This document shows, piece after piece, positions 26,526 to 35,155 of a stretch of DNA of 49,329 bases. Location of the stretch: the NCBI GenBank assembly GCA_030446465.1, contig JAUJNI010000003.1:174147-223475 (forward strand), read 5' to 3'. Source of the DNA: Actinomycetota bacterium. GTDB taxonomy: Bacteria > Actinomycetota > CADDZG01 > WHSQ01. The number at the start of each line of letters is the position of its first letter. Position 1 is the first letter of the stretch. Both the position numbers and the translations under genes were made by a program. The notes under the pieces are model-generated. The model saw only the letters and a program-made list of their open reading frames with translations. It was not told the origin of the DNA and searched no databases.

Positions 26526-27754
26526 GGCTTGACCTCCGCCAACAGCTTCAGGAACCGGAACCCGCGCTGCTGGAGGTTGTTGGACTTGCTGTCCTCGAGG
26601 TTACCCAAGAGGGTCAGGGCAAAGCTCATGATCGACTTAGAGCTCATCCCGAGAGAGACGAGCTTCTCCATGAACACCGGATTACCGATGCGCTTCACGA
26701 ACCTGCGCCCCAGCCTGTAGTAGGGACCGTAGGTCTCTTTCAGCTCCTCGGTGTAACCGGGCAGCGCAGGAGATGAGCCGTTTCTCAACGCCTCGTCCAC
26801 GTGGCGGGCAGCGATGCGCCCAGTCTCGTAGCCGTACGCAATCCCCTCGCCGTTGCAGGGGTTGATCATCCCCGCGGCATCCCCGACCAACAAAAAGCCA
26901 GGACCGTGGGGGGGCCACACGCTTCCGCCCATGAACAGACGCCCACCCCGGGGCTTGCTGCACACCGTCTGGTGGCTGACCTCCCACTCTGCCGGAAGGC
27001 CGCGAATGAAGCTCTCCTGCAACCGGTTGAGGTTGACGTCACGCCATCCGCCGAAGGTCGACAGCACGCCCACGCCGGCGTTGACGGTTCCATCCCCTAC
27101 CGGGAAGACCCAGCCGTAACCGGGGAGCGCCTCTGGTCCCGAGCGTACGTCGAGGTACGCCTCGAACCAGCCGGAGTGCTGCATCGGTGACTTGAAGTAC
27201 TGGCGTATCGCAAGCCCCATGGGGTAGTCCAGTGCACGGTCACGCCCGAGCTGCCGCGTGAACTTAGTGGCGGCCCCCTCGGCAGAGAGGACCCACTTGG
27301 CGCTAACCGTTTCCTTTTGACCGTCGCGCTGTGCAATGAAGCCGGTGACCACACCTCGGTCGAAGATCGCCTGCTTCACCTCGGTCCCTTGAAGGACCTT
27401 GGCGCCTGCCGTCTCGGCCCTCTCCAGCACCAGCTTGTCGAGGTCCTTGCGGGGTTTGACCAAGCCGTAGTCGCTCCACGCGGGCAGTTGAGGGAAAGGA
27501 AGCTCGAGGACCTTGCCCGCAGCGTGGACGCGCAAACCTCTAACGTGCTCCCACGTCTCTAGCTCGTCTTGAAGGCCCATCTCAGCCAGGACCTTCACGG
27601 CGCGCGGAGTGAGGCCGTCGCCGCAGGTCTTCTCGCGAGGAAACGTCTTCTTCTCACAGACGAGTACGGAGTGGCCCCTGGAGGCAAGGAAGTGGGCCGC
27701 CGCCGCTCCGGATGGCCCGCCGCCGACGATGGCGACGTCGACCTCGGTGGACAC
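26522..27754 (-). CDS. geranylgeranyl reductase family FAD enzyme (probable menaquinone tail reductase)
   Basis: 410 residues from the GTG at 27754, with GGGAGG six bases upstream; a longer frame to 27817 is unsupported. The N-terminus has the FAD motif [19 protein letters not shown], then [12 protein letters not shown], the family signature that follows, and [18 protein letters not shown], the second FAD contact. Relatives reduce double bonds in geranylgeranyl chains of lipids, chlorophyll or menaquinone. Here the gene opens the nuo operon and lies near a polyprenyl synthase, so reduction of the menaquinone side chain (the MenJ role) is the best inference, not proven by sequence alone. Confidence 0.85.
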   Translation of the reverse strand: MSTEVDVAIVGGGPSGAAAAHFLASRGHSVLVCEKKTFPREKTCGDGLTPRAVKVLAEMGLQDELETWEHVRGLRVHAAGKVLELPFPQLPAWSDYGLVKPRKDLDKLVLERAETAGAKVLQGTEVKQAIFDRGVVTGFIAQRDGQKETVSAKWVLSAEGAATKFTRQLGRDRALDYPMGLAIRQYFKSPMQHSGWFEAYLDVRSGPEALPGYGWVFPVGDGTVNAGVGVLSTFGGWRDVNLNRLQESFIRGLPAEWEVSHQTVCSKPRGGRLFMGGSVWPPHGPGFLLVGDAAGMINPCNGEGIAYGYETGRIAARHVDEALRNGSSPALPGYTEELKETYGPYYRLGRRFVKRIGNPVFMEKLVSLGMSSKSIMSFALTLLGNLEDSKSNNLQQRGFRFLKLLAEVKP

Positions 27755-27912
27755 GGCTGACCTCCCTCTTGGCCGGGACGGGATGTGCTTCGTGGCTGAG
27801 CTTGTGAAAAGTTTCACGAGCGCGTGGACAGTCTATTACGAACGCGCTTGCCATTCTTGCCGCCGTTTGACCGATTATTTTGTGTCAATTCGCGGCGAGA
27901 ACGGGGGCCCTC
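27755..27912 (-). promoter_or_regulatory. promoter region of the nuo operon
   Basis: A 158-base non-coding gap in front of a 16-kb operon, so it must contain its promoter or receive transcription from the cupredoxin gene. A TTGACA lies on the minus strand at 27888-27883, but I see no good -10 box at the right distance. The ribosome-binding site of the reductase gene (GGGAGG) is at its 3' end. AT content is higher at 27865-27892. Confidence 0.4.
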
Positions 27913-28974
27913 CTATTTGGTGACCGTCAGCGTCCCCGTCATCGTCGTCGGGTGGAAGTCGCAGATATACGGATAGTCGCCCGGCTTCTTTGGCGGGGTG
28001 AAGCTGAAGTCGACCGACTCGGGGCCTGTGGTGTCGGGGCTCGCGAAGAGGGGGTCCTCGCCGGCTGCAACGGCATCCTCGCTGTCGTAGACCGCCCAGT
28101 TGTGCGGCACTCCCTCATCTCGATTGTCGAGGGTGTAGGTGACTTCTTTGCCGGCGGGCGCTTCGAGCGTGCCGGTCTCGAAGCTGGTGTCCACCGCGAC
28201 GATCGTATTGGCGGGGACATCGCCGCCTTCGGTCTGCTCGGTCCCGGTCTCGGTCCCCTCGGTGGCGCCGGTAGCATCCGGCCTGTTGCTCGCGAGGAAG
28301 AGGATCACCGCCAGCGGTATCAGCAGATAGAGGATGGCGAGGGCCGCCGAGCCCGAGCGCTCGGACCTGGCGGCTGCGGTGGCGGGGACGCCGGTCTGGA
28401 TGACCTCGTCGATCAGGCGCCGCCGCTCGTACATCGCCCGCTGCCCGTCGAACTGAGCCTCCGTCGAGACCTCGTCCTCGGGCCGAAGCCTCGTGCCCGT
28501 TGAGACCCCGTGAGTAACCCCCGTAGTCACAGGGGCGGTTGCGGGCGCGGTAGCAACCGCTGCAGGCGCCGCGGCTGCAGGTGCGGCGGCGACCGGGACG
28601 GGCTCGGCCGGTTGGGGGGCCGGATGAACAGGCGCCGGCTCGGCCGGGGCAAGGGGCGCGTCCGACTCCACCACGGGCTGCTGCTGTTCCTCCGTCGCAG
28701 CGGGGGCAGGCGAAGCAGCCTCGTTTCCCGCCTCAGCCTCCACTCGAGGCTCTTCTGCCGGTGCTTCGTCAACCTCCGCAGTCGCCTGGGGTGCAGCACC
28801 GTCGGCCTCGAGATGAGGCTGAGCGCCCGGCCACCACTTCGGTTCCTTGGGATGAGGGGAGCCATGCTCCGCTCGGGCGCGGGCCGCCTTTGCGCGCCCC
28901 TCGGCTACTGGCGCAGCGCTGCCCTTTTGCTGCTCTTCTTGAAGCACCTCTTGATAGATCTGCTCTGGGTCCAC
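27913..28974 (-). CDS. membrane-anchored cupredoxin (blue copper protein) with long N-terminal cytoplasmic region
   Basis: 353 residues. Residues 1-57 are a charged helical module (IYQEVLQEEQQKGSAAPVAE), residues about 60-155 are Pro/Ala/Glu-rich and probably disordered, 160-205 are charged again, a single membrane segment spans about 208-228, and the outer C-terminal domain is a cupredoxin. The type-1 copper ligands are H291 (VPHNW), C338, H341 and M345 (CDFHPTTM). This suggests a membrane-tethered electron or copper carrier. It stands between the nuo operon and a polyprenyl synthase. The copper domain is almost the same as that of the 46391-47311 protein, although the membrane parts differ. 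Confidence 0.85.
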   Translation of the reverse strand: MDPEQIYQEVLQEEQQKGSAAPVAEGRAKAARARAEHGSPHPKEPKWWPGAQPHLEADGAAPQATAEVDEAPAEEPRVEAEAGNEAASPAPAATEEQQQPVVESDAPLAPAEPAPVHPAPQPAEPVPVAAAPAAAAPAAVATAPATAPVTTGVTHGVSTGTRLRPEDEVSTEAQFDGQRAMYERRRLIDEVIQTGVPATAAARSERSGSAALAILYLLIPLAVILFLASNRPDATGATEGTETGTEQTEGGDVPANTIVAVDTSFETGTLEAPAGKEVTYTLDNRDEGVPHNWAVYDSEDAVAAGEDPLFASPDTTGPESVDFSFTPPKKPGDYPYICDFHPTTMTGTLTVTK

Positions 28975-29053
28975 TCCTGCTCCTGTTTAGAAGCTGCCTC
29001 GGCGAGAGCTCAAATCTACATGGCCCAGCAATCTGGCAGCCCCATATCGGCGG

Positions 29054-30067
29054 TCACACGGTGCGCGTGGTAACGAAACGCGCAAGATCCCTCAACGCCG
29101 CTCTTGCCCCTTCGTCGATGGGGGCCTCATCTAAGGACCGGTTCGCGTTGTGGGCGAGTTCCACGATCAGCTGCTCTGTCTTTGCCCGGGCGCCCGAGGC
29201 CTCGATTAGCCCGCGCAGTCCCCGAAGATCCGAGTCCGAAAGACTCGAGCCCCCGCCCCACCGCTGCACCAGGAACGCTCGATCTTCTTCCTCGAGCGCC
29301 TCCACCGCGAGCGCGTAAAGGAGGTTTCGCTTGCCCTCCCGAATGTCCGAGTCGATCGGCTTTCCGATGGACGATCGGTCGCCGAAGGTTCCGAGCAGGT
29401 CGTCCCTGAATTGGAAGGCCTCGCCCAGCGGCTCGCCGAAACCAGACAACGCGTCCACCAAATGCGGTGGGGCGTCGGCGAGCTTGGCACCAATGACGAG
29501 CGGCTTCTCGATGGAGTAGCGCCCCGACTTGAGCGCCGCTATGTGCCTCACCTCTGTTTCCGAGATCTCTTTCTTTGAAGTGGCGCGCACGTCGAGGTAT
29601 TGCCCCGCAATGACCTCCTGACGCATTACCGAATAGGGGCCGAAGGCGCGTACGAGCCGGGAGTCAACGAACCCAGAGCCAAAGAGACACTCATCGGCGA
29701 GCGCGAGGGCCAGATCGCCTACCAGCAGGGCGACCTCGACACCATGCAGGGCATGAACGCTCGGCTGACCTCGCCTTTCATCCGAGGCATCCATGATGTC
29801 GTCGTGAACTAAGGCGAAGGTGTGAAGCAGCTCGAGGCTCGCCGAGGCGGTCACGATGGCGTCGCCGTGTGTGCCCCCGGCAGCCCTGAAACCCCAGTAG
29901 CAGAACGCTGGCCGAAGGCGCTTGCCTCCTGCTTGTATGACCCTCAGCAGCTCGTGGATGAGCGGCTCGTTCTCAGGGAGCCGGACGGCGCACCCGCGAA
30001 GGAATCCTTCGAGCTCCTCATCCACCTCGCGGCGCAGGTCATCGAGTGAGGGACTCAAGGCAGACAT
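29054..30067 (-). CDS. trans-polyprenyl diphosphate synthase (menaquinone side chain or GGPP)
   Basis: 337 residues. The first aspartate-rich motif is DDIMD at 89-93 in LVHDDIMDASDERRG, preceded by GGKRLRP (48-53) for isopentenyl diphosphate binding. The second motif is FQFRDDLLGTFGD (DD at 222-223), with glycine in place of the last aspartate, as in many actinobacterial GGPP synthases. It condenses allylic diphosphates with IPP in the cytoplasm; the chain length cannot be read with certainty. The company of a geranylgeranyl-type reductase and complex I points to menaquinone tails. ATG start at 30067, 79 bases upstream of the cupredoxin gene on the same strand. Confidence 0.9.
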   Translation of the reverse strand: MSALSPSLDDLRREVDEELEGFLRGCAVRLPENEPLIHELLRVIQAGGKRLRPAFCYWGFRAAGGTHGDAIVTASASLELLHTFALVHDDIMDASDERRGQPSVHALHGVEVALLVGDLALALADECLFGSGFVDSRLVRAFGPYSVMRQEVIAGQYLDVRATSKKEISETEVRHIAALKSGRYSIEKPLVIGAKLADAPPHLVDALSGFGEPLGEAFQFRDDLLGTFGDRSSIGKPIDSDIREGKRNLLYALAVEALEEEDRAFLVQRWGGGSSLSDSDLRGLRGLIEASGARAKTEQLIVELAHNANRSLDEAPIDEGARAALRDLARFVTTRTV

Positions 30068-30081
30068 CGACAGGACACTAG

Positions 30082-30131
30082 TTTGGCCCCCCGATTAAGA
30101 GGGCCCAACAAGCAAGGAGGCGGATGACTCC
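30082..30131. repeat. direct repeat left of vapBC
   Basis: Starts TTTGGCCCCCCGATTAAGAG and ends GGAGGCGGATGACTCC. It matches 30829-30872 with a few changes and small gaps. The hairpin present in the right copy is damaged here. Confidence 0.7.
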
Positions 30132-30160
30132 ACCACCCGTCGTCCCGCTGCTATACCCTT

Positions 30161-30173
30161 AAGTAATACTCTT
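30161..30173 (+). promoter_or_regulatory. probable VapB operator and promoter
   Basis: AAGTAATACTCTT is a near-perfect palindrome (one inserted base) 14 bases before the vapB start, just upstream of the AAGGAG ribosome-binding site. TATACC and TAATAC in it or beside it could be the -10 box. AbrB-type antitoxins repress their own promoters at such sites; the assignment here is inference. Confidence 0.45.
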
Positions 30174-30186
30174 ACAAGGAGCAAAG

Positions 30187-30420
30187 ATGAAGATCACATC
30201 CAAGGGGCAGGTCACCATCCCGGTAGAAATTCGAGAGCGGCTCGGGTTGTTGCCCGAGACCGAGGTCGATTTCGTGATCGACGGCGATGCGGTCAGAATC
30301 CAGCGGCGCCCCCCGCGCCACAGCGACGGTCGCGGCACGAATGTCGTTCGTCGCCTCCGGGGCACGGGCAGCGTGCGAATGACTACCGACGAAATCCTTT
30401 CCCTCACCAGGGAGCCATGA
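30187..30420 (+). CDS. vapB: AbrB-family antitoxin VapB
   Basis: 77 residues. MKITSKGQVTIPVEIRERLG, followed by LLPETEVDFVIDG, is a complete AbrB swapped-hairpin domain that binds the operator; the C-terminal 35 residues would wrap the toxin. AAGGAG is seven bases upstream of the ATG. The stop overlaps the vapC ATG (ATGA), the normal arrangement. Confidence 0.9.
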   Translation: MKITSKGQVTIPVEIRERLGLLPETEVDFVIDGDAVRIQRRPPRHSDGRGTNVVRRLRGTGSVRMTTDEILSLTREP

Positions 30421-30821
30421 CCGCCGTTCTGGTGGACAGCAACGTGCTCCTCGATGTCGCCACGGAGGATCCCCGTTGGGGGGAGTGGTCATCGAGCGCT
30501 CTTGCCGAAGTCGCGCATGCATCGGCCCTCGCGATCAACCCGATCATCTACGCCGAGGTCTCGATCCGCTACGACACCATCGAGGAGCTCGAGCGCGTGC
30601 TCCCTGTCGGCGTCTTCCGGCGAGAACCTCTGCCGTATGAGGCGGGGTTCCTGGCCGGCAAGGCTTTCATCGGATACCGGCAGCGAGGGGGGCTGCGCTC
30701 CACGCCCCTGCCCGACTTCTACATCGGCGCCCACGCCGCGGTCGCGGGGTTCCGATTACTGACGCGCGACGCCCCGAGGTACGTGACCTACTTCCCCGGC
30801 GTAGAGCTGTTCGCTCCCTGA
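30417..30821 (+). CDS. vapC: PIN-domain ribonuclease toxin VapC
   Basis: 134 residues. All four acidic positions of the PIN active site are in place: D7 (VLVDSNVLLD), E47 (NPIIYAEV), D100 (PLPDFYIGAHA) and D118 (LLTRDAPRYVTYFPGV). Magnesium-dependent RNA cleavage is known for the family; the target (often tRNA or rRNA) is unknown here. The gene is intact, unlike the copy at 11258-11425. A strong hairpin follows. Confidence 0.9.
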   Translation: MTAVLVDSNVLLDVATEDPRWGEWSSSALAEVAHASALAINPIIYAEVSIRYDTIEELERVLPVGVFRREPLPYEAGFLAGKAFIGYRQRGGLRSTPLPDFYIGAHAAVAGFRLLTRDAPRYVTYFPGVELFAP

Positions 30822-30828
30822 GGCGCTG

Positions 30829-30872
30829 TTGGCCCGATAAGAGAGCCCAAAAGCGAAGGAGGCGGATGGCTC
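30829..30872. repeat. direct repeat right of vapBC
   Basis: Starts TTGGCCCGATAAGAGAGCCC and ends GGAGGCGGATGGCTCC, matching 30082-30131. It overlaps the terminator hairpin. Confidence 0.7.
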
Positions 30873-30884
30873 CGCCTCCTTCGC
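30853..30884. terminator. strong hairpin, probable bidirectional terminator
   Basis: GCGAAGGAGGCGGA pairs perfectly with TCCGCCTCCTTCGC around a TGGC loop: 14 base pairs. It lies between the convergent ends of vapC (30821) and the secreted protein gene (30913). No long T-run follows, so it may work as a weakly U-dependent terminator, as is usual in high-GC bacteria. Confidence 0.75.
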
Positions 30885-30912
30885 GATAACTCTGAGCTAG
30901 AGAGAAAGCGGC

Positions 30913-33327
30913 CTACTCGCAGTTCCTGACCTGGTCGTTGCCCCTTCCGGGGAGACACTGATCCCTGCCTGCGTCGCCGTTCAAGAGGTCGTCTCCGTCA
31001 AAGCCTCTGAGCGAGTCGTTGTCCCTGCCGCCGCGAAGGACATCGTCCCCATTGCCACCTTGCAGCGAGTCTTTGCCTGAGTCGCCCCGCAGCGTGTCTA
31101 TGCCTCTGTTTCCCTTGAGCTGATCCCGGCCCCCGTTTCCTGTCAGCGTGTCGTGGAACTTGTCGCCGACGATCGTGTCGGAACCGGAGTCGCCCCGGAT
31201 GTCGTCCTTCCCTCCGCCCCCACGGGCGGTGTCGTTGTCGGCGCCTAGAACGACGATGTCCTTGCCTCCGCCGGCAGTGACGAGATCGGCGCCGCTCAAC
31301 GTGCAGATCACGTCGTCTCTATTCGTCCCCAAGATGACGTCCTTCTCTCTGGTACCTATAAACGTCTGGCCGCTCAGGTCACGCCCCGCTTGCAAGCGGC
31401 ATGCCCTTGGCACCTCGGGAGGTCCGAGCAGCGAAGGCCCGGAAAGCTGACGGATGGCGATGCCCCTCATGTCGCTAGAGGCGTTGTCCTCGTCGCCGTC
31501 GAAGCCCACCTCGCGCTCGCTGTTGCACTTTTCCTTGTCTGTGCAGGTGTCCACTGCGGTCGCCCACACCGCGCCGTCCGCAGGTGACATCTGGATGTCC
31601 AGGAAGTCGAACATGTTGCCGCAGCGGTCGGGGCACTCGCCACGGTGGACGGGATCGCCAGGCTTGTTGGCGATGTTCGATACGAACAGAGGGTTGCTGC
31701 TCAGCGCGTTGGTGGACACCACCACGTAGCTGTTCCACGGCCGGGTCAGGTCCTCGTCGTCGCTCACGGTCGTGCCCGGGAAAGTGATGGCGATGCGTCC
31801 CCTGTCGCCCGCCACGATGGTCGGGAAGGTTGCCTCGTGCACACCCGGGGGGGCGATCATCAGCGGATCGCTCCAGGTCTTGCCGTGGTCCGTAGATGTC
31901 GCGAGGTAAGGCAGCTGGTGCTTCTTGTCCCAGTAGGTGTAGTAGAGGTTATCGGCGGAGTCGACCGCGACGTTCGCCTCGTGGTCCTCTGACTTCACCT
32001 TGTCCGAGACCGTAGACCTCCTCCAGGTCGTCCCTGCGTCGTTGGAGATGGACAGCGTGGGGATCTCGTTGGTCAAGAAGTTGTCCCGGCAGTAGCCGCG
32101 GGGCACAAAGACGCGACCCTCGCTGTCGGTGCGGACGTGACCGTGCAGGCCGCCACAGGTCTCACCCGTCTCCGGGTTGATGCCCGGGTAGGCGGGCTCT
32201 CCGCTCGGGGTGAAGTTACGGCCCCCGTCAATGCTACGGGCGCAGTTGGAGCTGTCTATCTCGTTCACGCAGTAGTAGACGATCTCGTTGAACTTCGGAT
32301 CCAGCGCGCGCACGCCCGGAGGAGCGTTCTTCGGCACCGGCCCCGAGAAGATGGTCTGGTGGTCGTTGATGCCGGTCGGGTTGCTGATGATGTTGCTCTC
32401 GAAGGTCTCACCCTTGTCGTCGGTGAAGGACAGCTCCGATCCGACGAGCAGGAGATCGAGGAAGAAGGTGCGTCCTGACTCCGTCTCGGTGAAGACGTAC
32501 GGGTCGAAGGTTATGGGATGGGTATCGGCGCCTGCCTCGCGAGGACCGATGTCCTCCCACGTCAGCCCCCCGTCTTTGGAACGTAGGAGCTGCGTGTTTG
32601 CGAACCGCCTGTTTTCGAACCCGATGGCACTGTCGAAGGTGGCCGCGGCATAAAAGGCGGTGTTGCTCTTGTCGATGCCGATGGTCGGCTCTGCCGCCTC
32701 ACGACCGACGTCGACCGCCTGAAGGAGCAGCGGCGGGCCGTCGTAGGCGGCCGGCTTGTTCTGCGGCTCCTCCTTGGGGTTCGCCCCGCGTATGCGGGTG
32801 CCGTGATACGCCTGCGGACCGCCCTTCTTGGCCCGCTCGAGCTTCGTCTTGACGAACCTCGCAGTGCCCTTGTAGCCCGACTCTGTGACCAGGAACGGCG
32901 TGACCCGCACTTCGTACTTCCCGAATGCATCAGGTATGAAGGCCTGCTCGTTGGTCGTGCCTCCCTGCGCCGAGCTCGCCACACGCTTGCCGTTCTTGTA
33001 GATGAAGAGGTCGAAGTCGTCGTCGGGGTCGTCCCATGTGATCGTCACCGAAGCGCCACCGGCGCGGTCGTCCCAGTAGCTTTTTGACACGTCCACGGTT
33101 AGCTCGAAGTGGTCGCACACAACGTCTTCGGGGTCCTCCTCGGAGGGAGGACAAGCCTCTGGGTCGACGGTCGCGCCGACCACGTAGTTCTGGCCGTCCC
33201 AGGTGACCTGCCGATCTTGCGGGCCTATCTTTCCGCCCGGAGGCTGAGCCGCCCGGACCCCCGCGACGGGCGCCACCAGAAGCAGTGCGGCGGCAGTAGT
33301 GGCCAGCATCGCAATCGAACGCTTCAC
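30913..33327 (-). CDS. large secreted Asp-box (sialidase-like) protein with C-terminal RTX calcium-binding repeats
   Basis: 804 residues from the GTG at 33327 (GGGGAGGGG upstream); the longer frame to 33426 has no support. Signal peptide at about 1-26 (SIAMLATTAAALLLVAPVAG). Residues about 60-165 resemble a PPC-type beta-sandwich (ASVTITWDDPDDDFDLFIYK). Then a beta-propeller with Asp-boxes: SKDGGLTWEDIG, SIDGGRNFTPSG, SNDAGTTWRRST, STDHGKTWSDP. The last ~150 residues are RTX nonapeptides (GGGKDDIRGDSGSDTI, GGNGDDVLRGG), which bind calcium and suggest export. I see no catalytic residue set of true sialidases, so substrate cleavage is not claimed. Paralogue of 39580-42075 in its propeller part. 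Confidence 0.8.
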   Translation of the reverse strand: MKRSIAMLATTAAALLLVAPVAGVRAAQPPGGKIGPQDRQVTWDGQNYVVGATVDPEACPPSEEDPEDVVCDHFELTVDVSKSYWDDRAGGASVTITWDDPDDDFDLFIYKNGKRVASSAQGGTTNEQAFIPDAFGKYEVRVTPFLVTESGYKGTARFVKTKLERAKKGGPQAYHGTRIRGANPKEEPQNKPAAYDGPPLLLQAVDVGREAAEPTIGIDKSNTAFYAAATFDSAIGFENRRFANTQLLRSKDGGLTWEDIGPREAGADTHPITFDPYVFTETESGRTFFLDLLLVGSELSFTDDKGETFESNIISNPTGINDHQTIFSGPVPKNAPPGVRALDPKFNEIVYYCVNEIDSSNCARSIDGGRNFTPSGEPAYPGINPETGETCGGLHGHVRTDSEGRVFVPRGYCRDNFLTNEIPTLSISNDAGTTWRRSTVSDKVKSEDHEANVAVDSADNLYYTYWDKKHQLPYLATSTDHGKTWSDPLMIAPPGVHEATFPTIVAGDRGRIAITFPGTTVSDDEDLTRPWNSYVVVSTNALSSNPLFVSNIANKPGDPVHRGECPDRCGNMFDFLDIQMSPADGAVWATAVDTCTDKEKCNSEREVGFDGDEDNASSDMRGIAIRQLSGPSLLGPPEVPRACRLQAGRDLSGQTFIGTREKDVILGTNRDDVICTLSGADLVTAGGGKDIVVLGADNDTARGGGGKDDIRGDSGSDTIVGDKFHDTLTGNGGRDQLKGNRGIDTLRGDSGKDSLQGGNGDDVLRGGRDNDSLRGFDGDDLLNGDAGRDQCLPGRGNDQVRNCE

Positions 33328-33444
33328 GAATCCCCTCCCCAACAGTCGTGGAAGTCCGTCTGCCACGCGGCGAGCCGGACGATGTCCCATCGTTGTTATT
33401 CGCCCCATCGGGGCGCTGACCTTCATGTTAGGGGCAAATTGCGT

Positions 33445-33924
33445 TTAGTGAGATTTGGGCAGATTGAGATAGGCGAGCAGGGTCCCCTCACATCCGGTCT
33501 GCCTGATCTGAATCAGCCCGAGGGCCTTGGCGCGCCGGACGTAGAGCTCTGCCTCAAAACCCTCGAAGTCCTCGTCAACCACCTCGAGGCCAGCCCTCGG
33601 CGCCACCTTTTTGTACGACTCGAAGACCTCCTCCACGGAGCCATCGAGGGCGACGATGGCGGTGTTGAAACCACGCGTGGAGCTAACTCGTTGCACTTCG
33701 CCTCCCAGGAGGAGCTCGCGCGGCACCAACGAGACATCCGGCTCAGACTGCGGACGGGGGACACCACACGATTGCAAGGAACGCGGCTCGGGGGTGCTAG
33801 CCGCTCGGGGAGATCTGGCGTCATCGCTGTCGCTGCACCCAACCGTCATGCCAAGAGCGACGAGGCAGACGATCAACACATGGAGACGAGAGCTCGATCC
33901 AAGCGTTGCGAAGGGGGTGCGCAT
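33445..33924 (-). CDS. small lipoprotein, paralogue of 42142-42624
   Basis: 159 residues with a lipoprotein signal peptide: LHVLIVCLVALGMTVGC, so cysteine 30 would carry the lipid. The mature part ends with a small alpha/beta domain: SVEEVFESYKKVAPRAG, then EAELYVRRAKALGLIQIRQT. The same pattern is found in the 42142 protein (SLEDAYDRYHDDLPGGG, AEVYFQTAKGQGFIQLRQI). It lies 117 bases upstream of the Asp-box/RTX gene on the same strand, as its paralogue does with the other Asp-box gene. Function unknown; the linkage suggests a shared surface role. Confidence 0.7.
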   Translation of the reverse strand: MRTPFATLGSSSRLHVLIVCLVALGMTVGCSDSDDARSPRAASTPEPRSLQSCGVPRPQSEPDVSLVPRELLLGGEVQRVSSTRGFNTAIVALDGSVEEVFESYKKVAPRAGLEVVDEDFEGFEAELYVRRAKALGLIQIRQTGCEGTLLAYLNLPKSH

Positions 33925-33945
33925 GGGCTCGCTACCCTAGCGGCC

Positions 33946-34278
33946 GTGCAAAGCAACTCCTTGGTGGTCTTATGCCTCTCGTGCGCAGTCTTCGTAACAA
34001 GCTGCAGCGGGTCTTCTGAAGAGGCTCAGGATCCACCGCAGGTGCCGTCGGAAGTAACCGGTGTCGTGGTTGGCGTTGACTCCGCCGGGCTCGGTGACGT
34101 CCGTAGCTTCGAGCTCAAAAAGGCCGACGACACCTTCCGCATCTTCATCGATCCCGCTGTCGACTATGGCTTCGACGTCGGACACCTCAGCGAGCATCTC
34201 GCCAGCGGCGACCCGGTCAGGGTTGGGATTCACGAGCGCGACGGCCGGCTCTTCGCCGAGTTCATCGAGGACGCTTGA
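33946..34278 (+). CDS. small lipoprotein, unknown domain
   Basis: 110 residues from GTG 33946. LVVLCLSCAVFVTSC is a lipobox (VTSC), so it is likely lipid-anchored. The mature part, EVTGVVVGVDSAGLGDVRSF and then a FDVGHLSEHLASGDPVRVGI stretch, is a small beta-rich domain that I have seen in actinobacterial proteins, without a known activity. It lies 46 bases before the sugar-transporter operon on the same strand and is divergent from 33445-33924, with only 21 bases between start codons. TACCCT at 33933-33938 would place a -10 box directly in front, so a leaderless transcript is possible. Confidence 0.6.
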   Translation: MQSNSLVVLCLSCAVFVTSCSGSSEEAQDPPQVPSEVTGVVVGVDSAGLGDVRSFELKKADDTFRIFIDPAVDYGFDVGHLSEHLASGDPVRVGIHERDGRLFAEFIEDA

Positions 34279-34324
34279 GGCTCGCCCGTATGCCAAAGGC
34301 TTGCTATGCGGCATCCTGTTCACC

Positions 34325-35155
34325 ATGGGGATGACCGGGACGGCCTCCAGAAGGGCGTGGCTCCGGCGCGTCACCGTGCTGGTTCTTAGCGTCCTGTTTC
34401 TCTTGCCCCTGGTGTTCATGGTCGTCGGCTCGCTCAGGACCCCCGGCCTTGCGCCTCCCGAGGGGTTCGAATGGCTGCCCGAGCCGCTGCGCTGGGCAAA
34501 TTTCCAAACCGTCTTCAGCCTCGTGCCGCTACGCGATTACCTGGGCAGCTCGCTGCTCGTAGTTGCGATCGCAGTGCCGGTCACCGTAGTGGTTGCATCG
34601 TGGGCCGGCTTCGCGATCGCAACCGCGTCCCCGCTGACGCGGCTCCGCCTGATCGCGATCTCCGTCGCGGCCCTGATGGTGCCTCTCAGCGCGCTGTGGG
34701 TCCCCCGCGCCGTCCTCTACCGTTGGCTGGACATCATCGACACGCCATGGTCGTTGATTGCCCCGGCCGCAATGGCCACCACTCCTTTCTATGTGTTGAT
34801 CTTCGCCCTCGCTTACGCCCGCGTGCCGAAGCCCATGTACGAGGCTGCACAGCTCGAGGGACTGTCGCCATTCGCCGTGTGGCGCCGCGTGGCATGGCCG
34901 CTCGCTCGACCCGCAGCCTTCGCCGTCGCCGTCCTCGCGTTCGTGTGGCACTGGTCCAACTTCGTCGACGCGCTGCTGTACGTGTCGTCCGAAGAAGAAG
35001 CAACGCTGCCTCTTGGCCTGCGTGCTCTGCAGACGCTCGAGCCGACGAACTACTCGCTGTTGCTGGCGGCATCGGTCATGGTCACGGTTCCAGCGGTGGT
35101 GGCCTTCCTGCTCGCTCAGCGGGCCTTCTTCACCAAGACACTGGAGGTGGGGTGA
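34325..35155 (+). CDS. sugar ABC transporter permease (MalG-like, CUT1)
   Basis: 276 residues from ATG 34325 (or 34331). Six membrane segments. EAAQLEGLSPFAVWRRVAWPLARP is split by the conserved glycine of the EAA loop (EAAQLEGLSPFAVWRRV), which contacts the ATPase. The C-terminal pattern PLGLRALQ is typical for MalG/UgpE-type subunits. The stop overlaps the start of the binding-protein gene (GTGA). The frame extends upstream to 34061 but there overlaps the lipoprotein gene and is not used. Confidence 0.9.
   Translation: MGMTGTASRRAWLRRVTVLVLSVLFLLPLVFMVVGSLRTPGLAPPEGFEWLPEPLRWANFQTVFSLVPLRDYLGSSLLVVAIAVPVTVVVASWAGFAIATASPLTRLRLIAISVAALMVPLSALWVPRAVLYRWLDIIDTPWSLIAPAAMATTPFYVLIFALAYARVPKPMYEAAQLEGLSPFAVWRRVAWPLARPAAFAVAVLAFVWHWSNFVDALLYVSSEEEATLPLGLRALQTLEPTNYSLLLAASVMVTVPAVVAFLLAQRAFFTKTLEVG

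Noticed and set aside
30913-33327. Calling the Asp-box/RTX protein a true sialidase
   Set aside because: Asp-boxes mark the fold only; the arginine triad and nucleophile region of sialidases could not be recognised.
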